A stretch of 64,000 bases of DNA from Bacteroidetes bacterium HGW-Bacteroidetes-6 (GTDB taxonomy: Bacteria > Bacteroidota > Bacteroidia > Bacteroidales > DTU049): positions 1 through 64,000 of the forward strand of contig PHDB01000005.1 in assembly GCA_002842495.1 (NCBI GenBank), in the 5' to 3' direction. Each line of letters starts with the position of its first letter. Position 1 is the first letter of the stretch. Under the pieces are notes generated by a model that ran no database searches, was not told where the DNA came from, and saw only the letters and a program-made list of their open reading frames with translations. A program made the translations under genes and the position numbers. This document shows positions 34,341 through 44,370 of this stretch, piece by piece.

Positions 34341-35495
34341 TTATAAATTTTTAAACAATGAATCATCAATTTGTAATTTGAGGATATATGCATTTTTGTT
34401 TATTGATGAATTTATTGACTTTAATTTGCTTGAAAATGCTTGTCTATTCTTTTCACTAATTTCGTCAAAAAATTCAGGTTCTACTATGAAAACCAATTCA
34501 TTATCAGCTGTTAATAATTTTGGTGTATTAAAATAGATAGCCTCAGGCGAATTGCTTCTAAAAGAAATTAATAAGTAATTTTTATTTTTAATGTCATATA
34601 AAAAATGGTTAATCTTTTTTTCTGTACCCTCTTTCATAAAACAAGCATACAAATAATTCTCATTTACATGAAAAGTATTAATGCTGATATTACCACTTTT
34701 CATAATTATCTCCACTATCTTCTCTTTGTCTAATTTCAGGACATCTTCGGAAATCTGATATTCTCCAAAATCGAATGAATAGCTTATTATTGCACTAGTA
34801 TCCAAAAGTCGGTATATCCTTCCATCAAGCATGTTTTTATAATAAACGCGATTCCCTGTAGATGAAAAGTTTTTTTCTACTAGAGGACCATAAAAATCAA
34901 TAGCATCCCTGCTTAGACATTTTGCAACTATATTACCCTTATTATCTATTTTGTAGACTTGTGCAAGCCCAACAGGGTTAACATCAAAGTATATTGCTCC
35001 TTTTGACAACCAATAGCCCCCATCTCTTGTTTTAGAAAAAGAATATGATCGAACCGGAGTGGGAATTTTTTCGATGAACTTTCCAGAATTATCATATTTT
35101 GTAATGTTTTGGTCAATAATACTAAGGATTTCTAAATTTCCATCAGTATCAATTAAAAAATCAGTAGTTTCAATAACTTCATTTGGCCCTCTACCCATTA
35201 TGGGAATCTTATTTACAAATTTACCTATTTCATTATACTCGTAAATATTACCCTTTTGTAATATAAAATACTTGCCATTAAAGAGTTCCATCATAGAGCG
35301 ATTACTTATAAATATTTTTTTGGCCGTATCTAATGGTATAATGCTGATATGATCAATTAGTGACGAGTATTTTGATGAATCTACGACTTGTAATTTTGAA
35401 AAAGAAAACTCAACAGTTTTTTCGGATGAGTTATTATTCTTACACGAAACAACAGCAAAAATTAGTATTACAACTGTTATAAGAGGATTTTTCAT
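34341..35495 (-). CDS. Six-bladed beta-propeller lipoprotein
   Basis: 384 aa with the lipobox ILIFAVVSCK. The BF3164-like propeller pattern is clear: HISIIPLDTAKKIFI, IMGRGPNEVIETTDFLID (the RGPxE hallmark) and NGKYFILQKGNIYEYNEIGKFVNKI. It is anchored at the membrane or surface. It shares the family of 27040-28170 and of its upstream neighbour, with which it is probably co-transcribed (29-bp gap). Binding partner unknown. Confidence 0.75.
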   Translation of the reverse strand: MKNPLITVVILIFAVVSCKNNNSSEKTVEFSFSKLQVVDSSKYSSLIDHISIIPLDTAKKIFISNRSMMELFNGKYFILQKGNIYEYNEIGKFVNKIPIMGRGPNEVIETTDFLIDTDGNLEILSIIDQNITKYDNSGKFIEKIPTPVRSYSFSKTRDGGYWLSKGAIYFDVNPVGLAQVYKIDNKGNIVAKCLSRDAIDFYGPLVEKNFSSTGNRVYYKNMLDGRIYRLLDTSAIISYSFDFGEYQISEDVLKLDKEKIVEIIMKSGNISINTFHVNENYLYACFMKEGTEKKINHFLYDIKNKNYLLISFRSNSPEAIYFNTPKLLTADNELVFIVEPEFFDEISEKNRQAFSSKLKSINSSINKNAYILKLQIDDSLFKNL

Positions 35496-35524
35496 AAATA
35501 TCTATTTTAGAAGCTTCATTCTTA

Positions 35525-36829
35525 TTATTTGTTTTTCTTTAAGTGCGCAATTACAAATACCGGATTATCTCCTTCATCAAGACCGGATACAAATTTTTTG
35601 AGTTTATCTAGTCTTTCAGGATATTTGACTTTTGATTTTACATCTCCAAAATGTTCTGGAGTAAGGATATCTATCATTTTGGTTGCACTATATGATCTAA
35701 ACCACATATCTTTATCATACTGCATCATATTTGAAAATCCGCCATCAATATCGTTGTAAAGACCCATAAATAGATTATTGATTTTAAACTGATCACTAGA
35801 CATTGATCCCAAAATATTTTGATTTCCGGTAGATTTATCGTAAACTGTAGATATATACCTGTTTTGAAAGGCAAATAGAAAAAAGATATAACGTGAAGAT
35901 TCACATAAACGGTCCAATATGCGTAGTTTACTTGAATATACAGCAGAATCAAATACTGACAATGTCGTTTGTACATCAAGCTTATAATTGCCGAAATCGA
36001 CAATTATACGCGGAGTTGTAGTGAAATCAGAATTAACTACAAACACAGTATCATTTAAGGACTCCCAGAAATTTAGACGATTATTGCTGTCATACCAAAC
36101 TATGTTAGTAATAGAAGCCAAGACAGCTGATTCTTGTATGTTAACTCCTAAATTGTCTAATCCGTAAATTCTACTTTCTTTATGTTTAGCAATATGACCA
36201 GAAGAGAGGTCTAAAGTATAAAAAGCATCGTATTTTGATTCTTGAGCTCTTTTTGTTCCAGAGGGGTTTACGAATACTTCACTATCAGATAAAGAATATA
36301 TACTCGCTACATTGTTATTGTACATCGTCATTAATTTCCCGTTCAAATCTATAATTGGCAGTTCTCCCAAGTATTTACCACTTAAGTAATCATATTTTGC
36401 AATAACTGCCCTCCAATTAAGAATTGTGTAAACAATTCCCATTTTTTCATCTATCACAAATCCCCTTAGTTGTAAATACTCACCTGGACCTCTTCCGTAT
36501 GAACCGATCTTACGGACAAACTCTCCGCTCCGTCTATATTGAAGAAGACCTGCTCCATGAGAACAGTAAATAAATATATAATCATCTGTTATATAAGGGC
36601 GCTTTGCATCTAAGATAATTCCAATCGGGAATTCATTACTATACTCCAGTTTAATATATTCGAGCGAATCAATAACATCACTCATCATTGGAGCATCTTT
36701 GTCAGACAAATTTTCGAGATCAAAAGATATCATGTAGGGTTCAGCCAGAGCCGCTTTATCCTCTTTTTTCGAAGATCCCGCGCAACTTATTAAAAAATAA
36801 GCAAATAGGAATAATATTGATTTCCTCAT
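35525..36829 (-). CDS. Six-bladed beta-propeller lipoprotein
   Basis: 434 aa with the lipobox LFAYFLISCAG. The propeller signature is GSYGRGPGEYLQLRGFVIDEKMGIVYTI. The N-terminal segment SDVIDSLEYIKLEYSNEFPIG is typical of the DUF4934/BF3164 family. It is the first gene of a two-gene unit with 34341-35495. Four such propellers lie within 11 kb, which suggests lineage-specific expansion around the peptide island. Confidence 0.75.
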   Translation of the reverse strand: MRKSILFLFAYFLISCAGSSKKEDKAALAEPYMISFDLENLSDKDAPMMSDVIDSLEYIKLEYSNEFPIGIILDAKRPYITDDYIFIYCSHGAGLLQYRRSGEFVRKIGSYGRGPGEYLQLRGFVIDEKMGIVYTILNWRAVIAKYDYLSGKYLGELPIIDLNGKLMTMYNNNVASIYSLSDSEVFVNPSGTKRAQESKYDAFYTLDLSSGHIAKHKESRIYGLDNLGVNIQESAVLASITNIVWYDSNNRLNFWESLNDTVFVVNSDFTTTPRIIVDFGNYKLDVQTTLSVFDSAVYSSKLRILDRLCESSRYIFFLFAFQNRYISTVYDKSTGNQNILGSMSSDQFKINNLFMGLYNDIDGGFSNMMQYDKDMWFRSYSATKMIDILTPEHFGDVKSKVKYPERLDKLKKFVSGLDEGDNPVFVIAHLKKNK

Positions 36830-37192
36830 GAAATAAAAGTATTAGTAAATATAAGCTGCTTAAAAAGTGCAAAATAGCGAGAAGCTTAATGTTTCGGACA
36901 GTCTTTATTGATTTCTTAACTCTTTCTTTAACAAATATATAAAAATAATGAATACATTATTCAGCTGCAGTAAATAGTTTTTTGTTTTTATAATAATTTA
37001 AAACTACATTTGCCACGTTAAAATTACTTAACACTAAGTTTGATACGTAACTTTCATACTCTCGTCCCCCCCTTTGGGGTATAATTTCCTAACAATCTCG
37101 TAGGAGATGGGGCTTCATTATGCCCAATCTCAGTCAATAATTTCTGCAAACACAATCTGCAGAACCATTTAATCACATATTAAAATTATAAC
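36830..37192. other. Intergenic region between divergent genes
   Basis: 363 bp upstream of both the propeller lipoprotein (minus) and the P5C reductase-like gene (plus). I see short inverted repeats such as TTCTGCA...TGCAGAA near 37142-37163 and a C-run at about 37066-37072, but no gene and no certain promoter box. Confidence 0.3.
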
Positions 37193-37960
37193 ATGAGACA
37201 CGGATTTATCGGGTATGGTAATGTCATAAAAGCGATTCACGCATACCTTCAAAAAATTGGAGAGAAAGAGTTCACATACATTTCAAGAACAAATTCAGAA
37301 AACAGCATAAAATGCAGCAAGTCAATCAATAAATTGGTTGAAAATTCAGATATTATATGGTTGGGAATCAAGCCACAGAATCTTGACCAAGTTCTAAATG
37401 TATTGTCAAAAACCAACATCAACGAGAAGCTTTTTGTATCCCCGGTTGCAGGCAAAAGAATAACCTACATAGAGCAAACCCTGGGTCAGGAAACATCAAT
37501 TATAAGAATTATGCCAAATCTGGCCCTAGAGTTTGGCAACTCAGTCACAGCATACACAACAAACAACATCCAACATAAACACAAAAATGAAGTAAAGCGA
37601 CTCCTGCAAAGCTCCGGACAGCTCATCGAAATCGACGAAACCCATTTCGACCTCTTCACTGCAATCTTTGGCAGTGGCCCTGCCTTTTTACTAAAACTGA
37701 TTGATGTTCAAAAGAACAAAATCAGACAACTGGGCTTGGAAGATAACCAAATGAATAACATGCTGGCCGGGTTGCTCGAAGGAACTGCAGCGTATTACAG
37801 AAACAACTGCAACAGATTAAGCATAGACGAACTTATAACAAACATTGCAAGCAAAGGCGGAACCACAGAAGCGGGGCTCAATTATCTAAATGAAAACCAT
37901 ATTGACAAACATTTTGAAAATGTAATCAATATGGCACAAAAGAGATCAACAGAGCTTTAG
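37193..37960 (+). CDS. Pyrroline-5-carboxylate reductase-like protein
   Basis: 255 aa. A Rossmann start HGFIGYGNVIKAI, then IMPNLALEFGNSV and a P5CR dimerisation domain with FGSGPAFLLKLIDVQ, LLEGTAAYYRNN and ASKGGTTEAGLNYL. It reduces P5C to proline with NAD(P)H in this family. The glycine loop is GYGNV rather than the usual GxGxM and the protein is slightly short, so a proline-biosynthetic role is likely but not certain; it may be a paralogue. Confidence 0.72.
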   Translation: MRHGFIGYGNVIKAIHAYLQKIGEKEFTYISRTNSENSIKCSKSINKLVENSDIIWLGIKPQNLDQVLNVLSKTNINEKLFVSPVAGKRITYIEQTLGQETSIIRIMPNLALEFGNSVTAYTTNNIQHKHKNEVKRLLQSSGQLIEIDETHFDLFTAIFGSGPAFLLKLIDVQKNKIRQLGLEDNQMNNMLAGLLEGTAAYYRNNCNRLSIDELITNIASKGGTTEAGLNYLNENHIDKHFENVINMAQKRSTEL

Positions 37961-37972
37961 ATAAGTACTTTG

Positions 37973-38521
37973 CTATTTAAGCACATAAGCAATTATACCT
38001 GCCTCAATACTCACTCCAACCGAAATAGACATAGGTGCATTAGCACTGCCGTATACTGTCACGGTTATCTTCTCTTCGTTAAGGAATTTGCTTGCAACGG
38101 CATCCAATAATGATTGAGGTATTGTTGGTTTAAAGGTATTATTGGTAGAGGATATGTTTGTGAGAGTTAAAATATGACCGATTCCAGCAACCTCAAGGGT
38201 TACGGAATTTATTACCTGACCCGGCTGCATTCCCAAGGCTGTAATCTCAACTTCACTAAGATCAATCTCTTTAATTTTTTTAAGATAAGGCTTAATATCA
38301 AAATTGTCCAGAAGCTCTATAACATGAGTTTCAGAGAAGTTAAGCGGTATGTGAATATTTTCTCCAAAGGCTGCAGCTGATGGGAGATTGGTTGCGATTA
38401 CTATTGGTATTTCAGTCTCAATTTTTGTGTTGATTCTTAATGTTGCCAGCTCTTTGAGCTTATCGCAACCCGTTAATGTTAAAACTAATGTATAGATTAA
38501 CAATAGGTATCTTTTCTTCAT
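37973..38521 (-). CDS. Lipoprotein of unknown function
   Basis: 182 aa with the lipobox LVLTLTGCDK at residue 19. The rest is beta-rich, without recognised motifs (HIPLNFSETHVIELLDNF, VINSVTLEVAGIGHI). Its ATG overlaps the stop of the sensor kinase gene upstream by 4 bp (ATGA), so the two are co-translated. It may assist that kinase at the membrane; there is no direct evidence. Confidence 0.6.
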   Translation of the reverse strand: MKKRYLLLIYTLVLTLTGCDKLKELATLRINTKIETEIPIVIATNLPSAAAFGENIHIPLNFSETHVIELLDNFDIKPYLKKIKEIDLSEVEITALGMQPGQVINSVTLEVAGIGHILTLTNISSTNNTFKPTIPQSLLDAVASKFLNEEKITVTVYGSANAPMSISVGVSIEAGIIAYVLK

Positions 38522-41500
38522 TTTTTCTGTTTTTTTAGTGTGTCGTGAATTGGAATTGTAAAGCTGAAAAGCGAACCTTTGCCCTCTTCACTCTCAGCCC
38601 AAAGTGTTCCTCCGTGCTTTTCTACAAACTCTTTACATATAATCAAACCAAGCCCGCTACTTGGCTCTCCTTCTGTTCCGGGACGGTTTGATATAGTATT
38701 AAGTTTGAAAAGGTTATCAATTACCTCCCTTGACATTCCCATTCCTGTATCTCTTACCGATAAGGTTACTTCATTGTCATTGATTTTTTGTGCAATTAAT
38801 GCAACCTCTCCCCCCTGATCGGTAAATTTAATTGCATTGGAAACGAGGTTGCGGATGATTGTCTGGAACATATTAATATCAACAAATACATCAATATTTC
38901 CTGGTACGCTGTATTGTAATTTTATATTTTTAGAATCTGCAGTTTGCAAGAGAATAGCCATATTGTCCTCAACAAGAGAGTTAAGGTTTTTTACTGATGG
39001 ATTGAAAGGGTAGGAGGTCTGCCTCATTCTCGACCATTGAAGAAGGTTCTCAAGAAGGTTGTATAGATTGTGTGCAGAGGAGTTTAAGTTTGTAGCGATA
39101 TCGCTAATTTCTTCTTCTGTAAGATCTTTGAGGTTATGTGCCAATATTTCAGAAAGACCCAAAAATCCATTAAACGGGCCTCTTAAATCATGTGCTATTA
39201 TTGATAATAGTTTATCTTTCTCCAGATTGATAATTTGCAGCTCTTCGTTCTTATCGATAAGTTCTTGTGTCTTAATAGTTACTTTAGATTGAAGTAACTG
39301 CTTGTCTTTTTTAAATTTATGTTCTCTTCGTTTAATTAGATTATAAATTAACACTAAAGCCAACAAACCCAATGCACTATAAAACCACCATGTTCGCCAC
39401 CACGGATGCTTAATTTTAAAGCTTAAAGAAGTAACATCACTCCATAATCCATCGCTGTTGACTGCCTGTACATTAAAGGAGTATTTTCCAGGATCCAGAT
39501 TCCCGAAAGAGATCTCAGTTCTATCGGTAAGAGAGCTCCAATTGTTGTTTAGCCCCTCAAGTATATATCTGTAACGTGCTTTACGAATTTGAGAGTGGCT
39601 GATTGTATTGTAATTAAATGATATATAATTATAATTATGAGGTAGTTTAAGGTTCTGTGGTATACCATACCATCTTGAAATATCGTCGAAGCTGATGTTC
39701 TTAATTTTCACTCCATTTTGAAGTGTTAAAGCGGTATCCCTGTTTAATGTGAGCTCTTCCCAAGGTATACTTTCATTAAAGAGTTGGATGTTTGTAAGCA
39801 TAAGCGAGGGTTTGGCATCAGCCACATCTCTCCCGTTCTGGTTGAAAATAGTAAGACGGTCATTAGTCCCAATCCAGATATTCCCGTCATTTAACTCTGC
39901 AATTGCTCCCAAATTGCAACCGATGCCAATAAAACCATCTTCAAAATTATAGCTCTTGAAAAACGGGCTGCCTGTGTGATTGACAATCTGCTCAATGTTT
40001 TCAGTTTTAAGTTTATTGAGACCAAATCTTGTTCCACTGATTATATTGCCTCTGGAATCTTGCAATAGAGACAAAATGTGATTGTTATTTAAGCCTGACT
40101 CCTCACCAAACTGTTGAAAGGTTACTCCATCAAATCGTATGAGTCCGTTTCCACCTGTTCCAAACCATAAATCACCCCGGTTATCCTGTATAATGCTGTA
40201 AACTGTGTTGCTAAAAAAGCCTGATTCCTGATTGAAGTGAGTAAATTGTTTACCATCAAACGTTGTCAAACCGCCACCATCTGTTCCAAACCATATTTTG
40301 CCCTCTTTATCCTGCAAAATGGATAAAACATTATTGCTGCTTAGACCTTCGTTTACAGAATAGTTGGTGAAATTGTGCCCATCAAATTTTGATACACCAG
40401 AGCCATATGTTGCAATCCAAATATTGCCCACTGAATCTTCATATAATGTTCTTATAACGTTGTCTGCTAACCCGTGAGTTGTATTATAAGTGAGTGTTCT
40501 TGTGCCATCATAAACAGCTATGCCGCTACCATCTGTTCCAAACCAGATTCTATTTTTGGAATCCTCCATTATCTTATAGATACGACTTCCAGGCAAACCT
40601 TGTTCTCTCCCGAATTGAGAGAAATAAGCCCTCTTTATGCCATCTTTTTCTTTGAAAGTGCACTTGGTCACGTAACCTCCAAATGTACCTATCCATATAG
40701 CACCCGTGCCATCCTGAAGTAAGCTGTAAACTCTGTTGTTACTAAGCCCTTCATTTGTAGTTAAATGGGTAAAAAGGTTCCCATCGTACCTTACAAGCCC
40801 TGCTCCTCTTGTTGCAAACCAAAGAGTACCTGTTCTATCTTCTAGCACAGCCCTGATGTAGTTTGAACTCATACCCTCTTCAGAGCCAAATCTGGTAAAG
40901 AACTTACCGTCAAATCTTAAAACTCCTCCGTCGGCAGTAGCTATCCACATACCTCCTCTGCTGTCTTCGGTTATGTCTCTGATAGAATTATTGGTTAATC
41001 CTTCATCGGTTGTGTAAAGTAAAAATCTATTTCCGTCGAAGTTTAAAACTCCATTATCAGTTGTCCCTATCCATAAATTACCATTATCAGCCTTTAATAT
41101 TATGCTGATTGAGTTAGAAGGAAGACCCTCATTTTGTGTGTAGTTCCAAAATTCATCTCCTTTTAAGACAGAGATTCCTCCGCTATATGTTCCAATCCAA
41201 ATGTTACCGTTATTATCTTCATTTATGGCTCTTACATCGTTACTTGCCAGCCCGTTATCAGTGCTGTATGTTGTAAAGCTGTCACCATCATATTTAACTA
41301 CTCCTTTACCTGTTCCAAACCACAAATTTTCATAAGAATCTTCAAAAATGGTGTTAACAACGTTATCGGGCATCCCCTCATTTACAGTGAAGGTTGTGAG
41401 ATACTTTCCATCATATTTGGTTACACCTCCGCGAAATGCACCAAACCAAATATTATCTTTACTATCCTGGATTACTTTAAGAATAAGGTTATTATTTAAC

Positions 41501-42051
41501 CCTTGGTTTGTAGTGTAATGGTAAAAAAACTTCCCGTCGTATTTTGCCAGCCCATCGTCGGTACCAAGCCAGATATTACCCATTTTGTCCTGAATTATCG
41601 ACCTTATCTGATCATGTCTTAAGCCTTGAAGCTTACTGAAACTGCTGAAATTATGAGGATTAATATCTTTGATATATGGGTCTTTAACCGCTATTACATC
41701 AGGTGCTTTGCAAAAAATCGGATTAACCTTTGCCGGATTACTTTTAGGTTGTGTTGTACCATCTCTCCCAATAACCTTAACAACAGGGGCGCCAATTATG
41801 ATTGTATTGGGTTCACCGGATGGATAAACATTTGAAGGTGCAGGGATTTCAAGCGATTTGTCGGGAATTGTGACAATTGGAGATTTGGCAGGAATTATAT
41901 CTGGCTGCCTGAGGCTATCCGGATTTTGAACTATGCCCTTGGCAGGCATAGTTTTGGACGCCGTAATATTTGTTTCGGGAGATTTGGTGTTGTTGCACGA
42001 AAAGAGAAACAATATTATTATTAAAAAAATAAATCTGATAGTATGTTGCAT
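38518..42051 (-). CDS. Two-component-propeller sensor histidine kinase
   Basis: 1177 aa. The N-terminus is signal-like with a lipobox-like FLFSCNN. Residues about 130-720 are tandem regulator-propeller repeats of the form DSKGNIWFGTxGGGVxxYDGxxFTxYTxxEGL. A Y_Y_Y domain follows, then a membrane helix (WFYSALGLLALVLIYNLI), a HisKA domain with the phospho-acceptor in IIAHDLRGPF (His near 954) and a HATPase domain with GMGMS and GLGLIICK. Unlike most Bacteroides hybrid systems it has no receiver or AraC output domain, so it must signal to a separate regulator. The ligand is unknown. Confidence 0.88.
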   Translation of the reverse strand: MQHTIRFIFLIIILFLFSCNNTKSPETNITASKTMPAKGIVQNPDSLRQPDIIPAKSPIVTIPDKSLEIPAPSNVYPSGEPNTIIIGAPVVKVIGRDGTTQPKSNPAKVNPIFCKAPDVIAVKDPYIKDINPHNFSSFSKLQGLRHDQIRSIIQDKMGNIWLGTDDGLAKYDGKFFYHYTTNQGLNNNLILKVIQDSKDNIWFGAFRGGVTKYDGKYLTTFTVNEGMPDNVVNTIFEDSYENLWFGTGKGVVKYDGDSFTTYSTDNGLASNDVRAINEDNNGNIWIGTYSGGISVLKGDEFWNYTQNEGLPSNSISIILKADNGNLWIGTTDNGVLNFDGNRFLLYTTDEGLTNNSIRDITEDSRGGMWIATADGGVLRFDGKFFTRFGSEEGMSSNYIRAVLEDRTGTLWFATRGAGLVRYDGNLFTHLTTNEGLSNNRVYSLLQDGTGAIWIGTFGGYVTKCTFKEKDGIKRAYFSQFGREQGLPGSRIYKIMEDSKNRIWFGTDGSGIAVYDGTRTLTYNTTHGLADNVIRTLYEDSVGNIWIATYGSGVSKFDGHNFTNYSVNEGLSSNNVLSILQDKEGKIWFGTDGGGLTTFDGKQFTHFNQESGFFSNTVYSIIQDNRGDLWFGTGGNGLIRFDGVTFQQFGEESGLNNNHILSLLQDSRGNIISGTRFGLNKLKTENIEQIVNHTGSPFFKSYNFEDGFIGIGCNLGAIAELNDGNIWIGTNDRLTIFNQNGRDVADAKPSLMLTNIQLFNESIPWEELTLNRDTALTLQNGVKIKNISFDDISRWYGIPQNLKLPHNYNYISFNYNTISHSQIRKARYRYILEGLNNNWSSLTDRTEISFGNLDPGKYSFNVQAVNSDGLWSDVTSLSFKIKHPWWRTWWFYSALGLLALVLIYNLIKRREHKFKKDKQLLQSKVTIKTQELIDKNEELQIINLEKDKLLSIIAHDLRGPFNGFLGLSEILAHNLKDLTEEEISDIATNLNSSAHNLYNLLENLLQWSRMRQTSYPFNPSVKNLNSLVEDNMAILLQTADSKNIKLQYSVPGNIDVFVDINMFQTIIRNLVSNAIKFTDQGGEVALIAQKINDNEVTLSVRDTGMGMSREVIDNLFKLNTISNRPGTEGEPSSGLGLIICKEFVEKHGGTLWAESEEGKGSLFSFTIPIHDTLKKQKK

Positions 42052-42096
42052 AAATTGTCAGAACAATTATGAATTTACTGCTAAATATACAACTAT

Positions 42097-43401
42097 CTAT
42101 TCAAATTTTTTTAAAAAATCCCTTAAATGATTAAAATCAGCAGCCATTTTAATTGAATGCTTCTTCTTGTTAAGTGAGTTAGTCAGACTGCCCGGAATAT
42201 CGAAATCTTTGCCGGTGGCTGAGATTACTGTATCATAAAATTTTGCAGGATGAGCAGTCTCAAGAATAACAGAGACTAAGGATTCATGCTGCTCATTTAA
42301 AAAGTCTTTCATTGCCAGATAACCCACAGCACCATGCGGATCAATTGTGTAGTCATACAAATCCAGTACCTCTTTTATCCCATTCAGAGTCTCGGAGTCG
42401 GAGTAAGATTTGCTGTAAATCAGGCTTTTAATTGCGGGGTAGTCATTTTTAAACAACTCAAAAATTCGTTGAAAGTTGCTTGGATTACCTACATCCATTG
42501 CATTGGAAAGGGTAGCCACAGAAGGCTTTGATGTAAAAACTGAGGTGCGGAGGTATTCCGGAACAATGTTATTTGCATTTACAGCCGCAATAAACTTCCT
42601 GGCCGGTAGCCCCATCTCCTTAGCAAATAGTCCTGCTGTAATGTTGCCGAGGTTTCCGCTGGGTACTGAGAATACAACAGGTAGCCCTTTATCTTCAAGC
42701 TTGCTGTATGCATAGTGATAGTAGAATGATTGGGGAATCAATCTGGCAATATTTATTGAATTTGCCGAAGAGAGAGAAAGAGTTGAATTAAGCTGACTAT
42801 CTGCAAAAGCCTCTTTTACAAGCCTCTGGCAGTCATCAAATGTGCCATCAATTTCAAGCGCTGTTACATTGCCACCGATTGTTGTCAGCTGTTGCTCCTG
42901 AATTTTACTAACCTTTCCTGAAGGGTAAAGAAGAACCACCTTTATTCCCTCTTTTCCAAGGAATCCGTTTGCCACGGCGCTCCCAGTGTCACCTGATGTT
43001 GCAACCAGTACTATTGTCTCCCTGTTACTGTTTCTGGTAAAATATGAGAGTACACCTGCCATGAATTTTGCTCCAAAATCCTTGAAAGCAAGGGTAGGGC
43101 CATGAAAAAGCTCAAGTACAAATTTATTCTTTTCCAACTCTTTAAGAGGTGCGTCAAATGTAATATTATCAAAAATTATTGACTTAAGTTGGGCCTCGGG
43201 TATTTCGTCACCAATAAGAATAGTACTTATTTCAAGTGCGATTTCTGGCAGAGATGAATTTCTGTGCGATTTATAAAAGTCACCTCTTAGTTTTGGAAGT
43301 GCTGCAGGCATATAGAGGCCACCACCCGGTGGAATTCCATTAATTACTGCCTCTGTAAAATTAGCCTTAATATCTTTATTTAAAGTACTGTAGAGTTTCA
43401 T
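42097..43401 (-). CDS. thrC: Threonine synthase
   Basis: 434 aa PLP enzyme that converts O-phosphohomoserine to threonine. The N-terminal YSTLNKDIKANFTEAVINGI and GGGLYMP, the PLP lysine in GPTLAFKDFGAKF (Lys107), ATSGDTGSAVANGF and VFSVPSGNLGNITAGL are all diagnostic. It follows thrB by 6 bp and is the last gene of the unit. Confidence 0.95.
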   Translation of the reverse strand: MKLYSTLNKDIKANFTEAVINGIPPGGGLYMPAALPKLRGDFYKSHRNSSLPEIALEISTILIGDEIPEAQLKSIIFDNITFDAPLKELEKNKFVLELFHGPTLAFKDFGAKFMAGVLSYFTRNSNRETIVLVATSGDTGSAVANGFLGKEGIKVVLLYPSGKVSKIQEQQLTTIGGNVTALEIDGTFDDCQRLVKEAFADSQLNSTLSLSSANSINIARLIPQSFYYHYAYSKLEDKGLPVVFSVPSGNLGNITAGLFAKEMGLPARKFIAAVNANNIVPEYLRTSVFTSKPSVATLSNAMDVGNPSNFQRIFELFKNDYPAIKSLIYSKSYSDSETLNGIKEVLDLYDYTIDPHGAVGYLAMKDFLNEQHESLVSVILETAHPAKFYDTVISATGKDFDIPGSLTNSLNKKKHSIKMAADFNHLRDFLKKFE

Positions 43402-43407
43402 TTGATC

Positions 43408-44346
43408 TTAAATAAGTTCAATAATTTTTGGACCCTTACGGTTAATTCCTGATATATAGATGTCAGAAGCAAGCTCAATTTTGTCTAGTTGACTTTTCAT
43501 TGCTGCTCCAACTTTTTTTGCTGTTTCTAAATCGGAAGAGAGAGCAAAAACAGATGGCCCTGAACCGGAAATATTGCACCCCAAAGCTCCGCTTTTAAGG
43601 GCGGCCTCCTTTATTTGAGCGTACTGAGGTATGAATTTCCCCCTTACAGGCTCTGCAAAATGATCCTCTATACTTCTGCCTATCAATTCATAATCACCCG
43701 TTAAGAGCCCTGCTACAAGGGCTGCGCAATTCCCCCATTGGGCTATTGCATCATTTACAGGAATAGATTCAGGTAAAAGCTTTCTTGACTCTTTAGTAGA
43801 GATTTCGATATGAGGGTGAATTACTGTGCAAAACAGATTCTCCGGCGATGAAAGAGTAACAATATCAACAGGTTTGTAACCTCTTATAAGAATAAAGCCT
43901 CCGTAAAGGCAGGGTGCGACATTGTCGGCATGTTCCGATCCACTGGCTATCATCTCACCTGCCTGGGCAAACCTAAGAAGCTCTTTATTTGAGAGGTTAA
44001 GTTCAAGAAGGTGGTTTAAAGCAAAGGTAGCTCCAACTGCACTTGCAGCACTTGACCCCAACCCGCTACCGAATGGCATCTTTTTATGAATCTCCATCTC
44101 AATTCCGCACTTGATGCCAAACTCTCGGCACATCTCAATAATGGGTACTCCTGCTGTATTTTTCTCAGGATCAAGAGTTAGCTTACCATCGTCTCCGGTA
44201 ATTTTCGTAATGGTAATGCCGGATCGTTGCGTTGTACGAAGAACAATTTCGTCACCCGGAGTATCGAGTGCAAAACCCATTACATCAAAACCGCAACCGA
44301 CATTAGAGACGGTAGCCGGAGCAAAAACTCTGATCTCTTTTCTCAT
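43408..44346 (-). CDS. thrB: Homoserine kinase
   Basis: 312 aa GHMP kinase that phosphorylates homoserine. The N-terminal FAPATVSNVGCGFDVMGFAL, the ATP loop PFGSGLGSSAASAVGA (about 91-106) and the C-terminal GCNISGSGPSVFAL are typical. In many Bacteroidales it follows the bifunctional thrA; here a PurF-like gene occupies the upstream position (24-bp gap), and thrA is not in the window. Confidence 0.93.
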   Translation of the reverse strand: MRKEIRVFAPATVSNVGCGFDVMGFALDTPGDEIVLRTTQRSGITITKITGDDGKLTLDPEKNTAGVPIIEMCREFGIKCGIEMEIHKKMPFGSGLGSSAASAVGATFALNHLLELNLSNKELLRFAQAGEMIASGSEHADNVAPCLYGGFILIRGYKPVDIVTLSSPENLFCTVIHPHIEISTKESRKLLPESIPVNDAIAQWGNCAALVAGLLTGDYELIGRSIEDHFAEPVRGKFIPQYAQIKEAALKSGALGCNISGSGPSVFALSSDLETAKKVGAAMKSQLDKIELASDIYISGINRKGPKIIELI

Positions 44347-44370
44347 AAGAATGTATTTAATTGGTGATTA

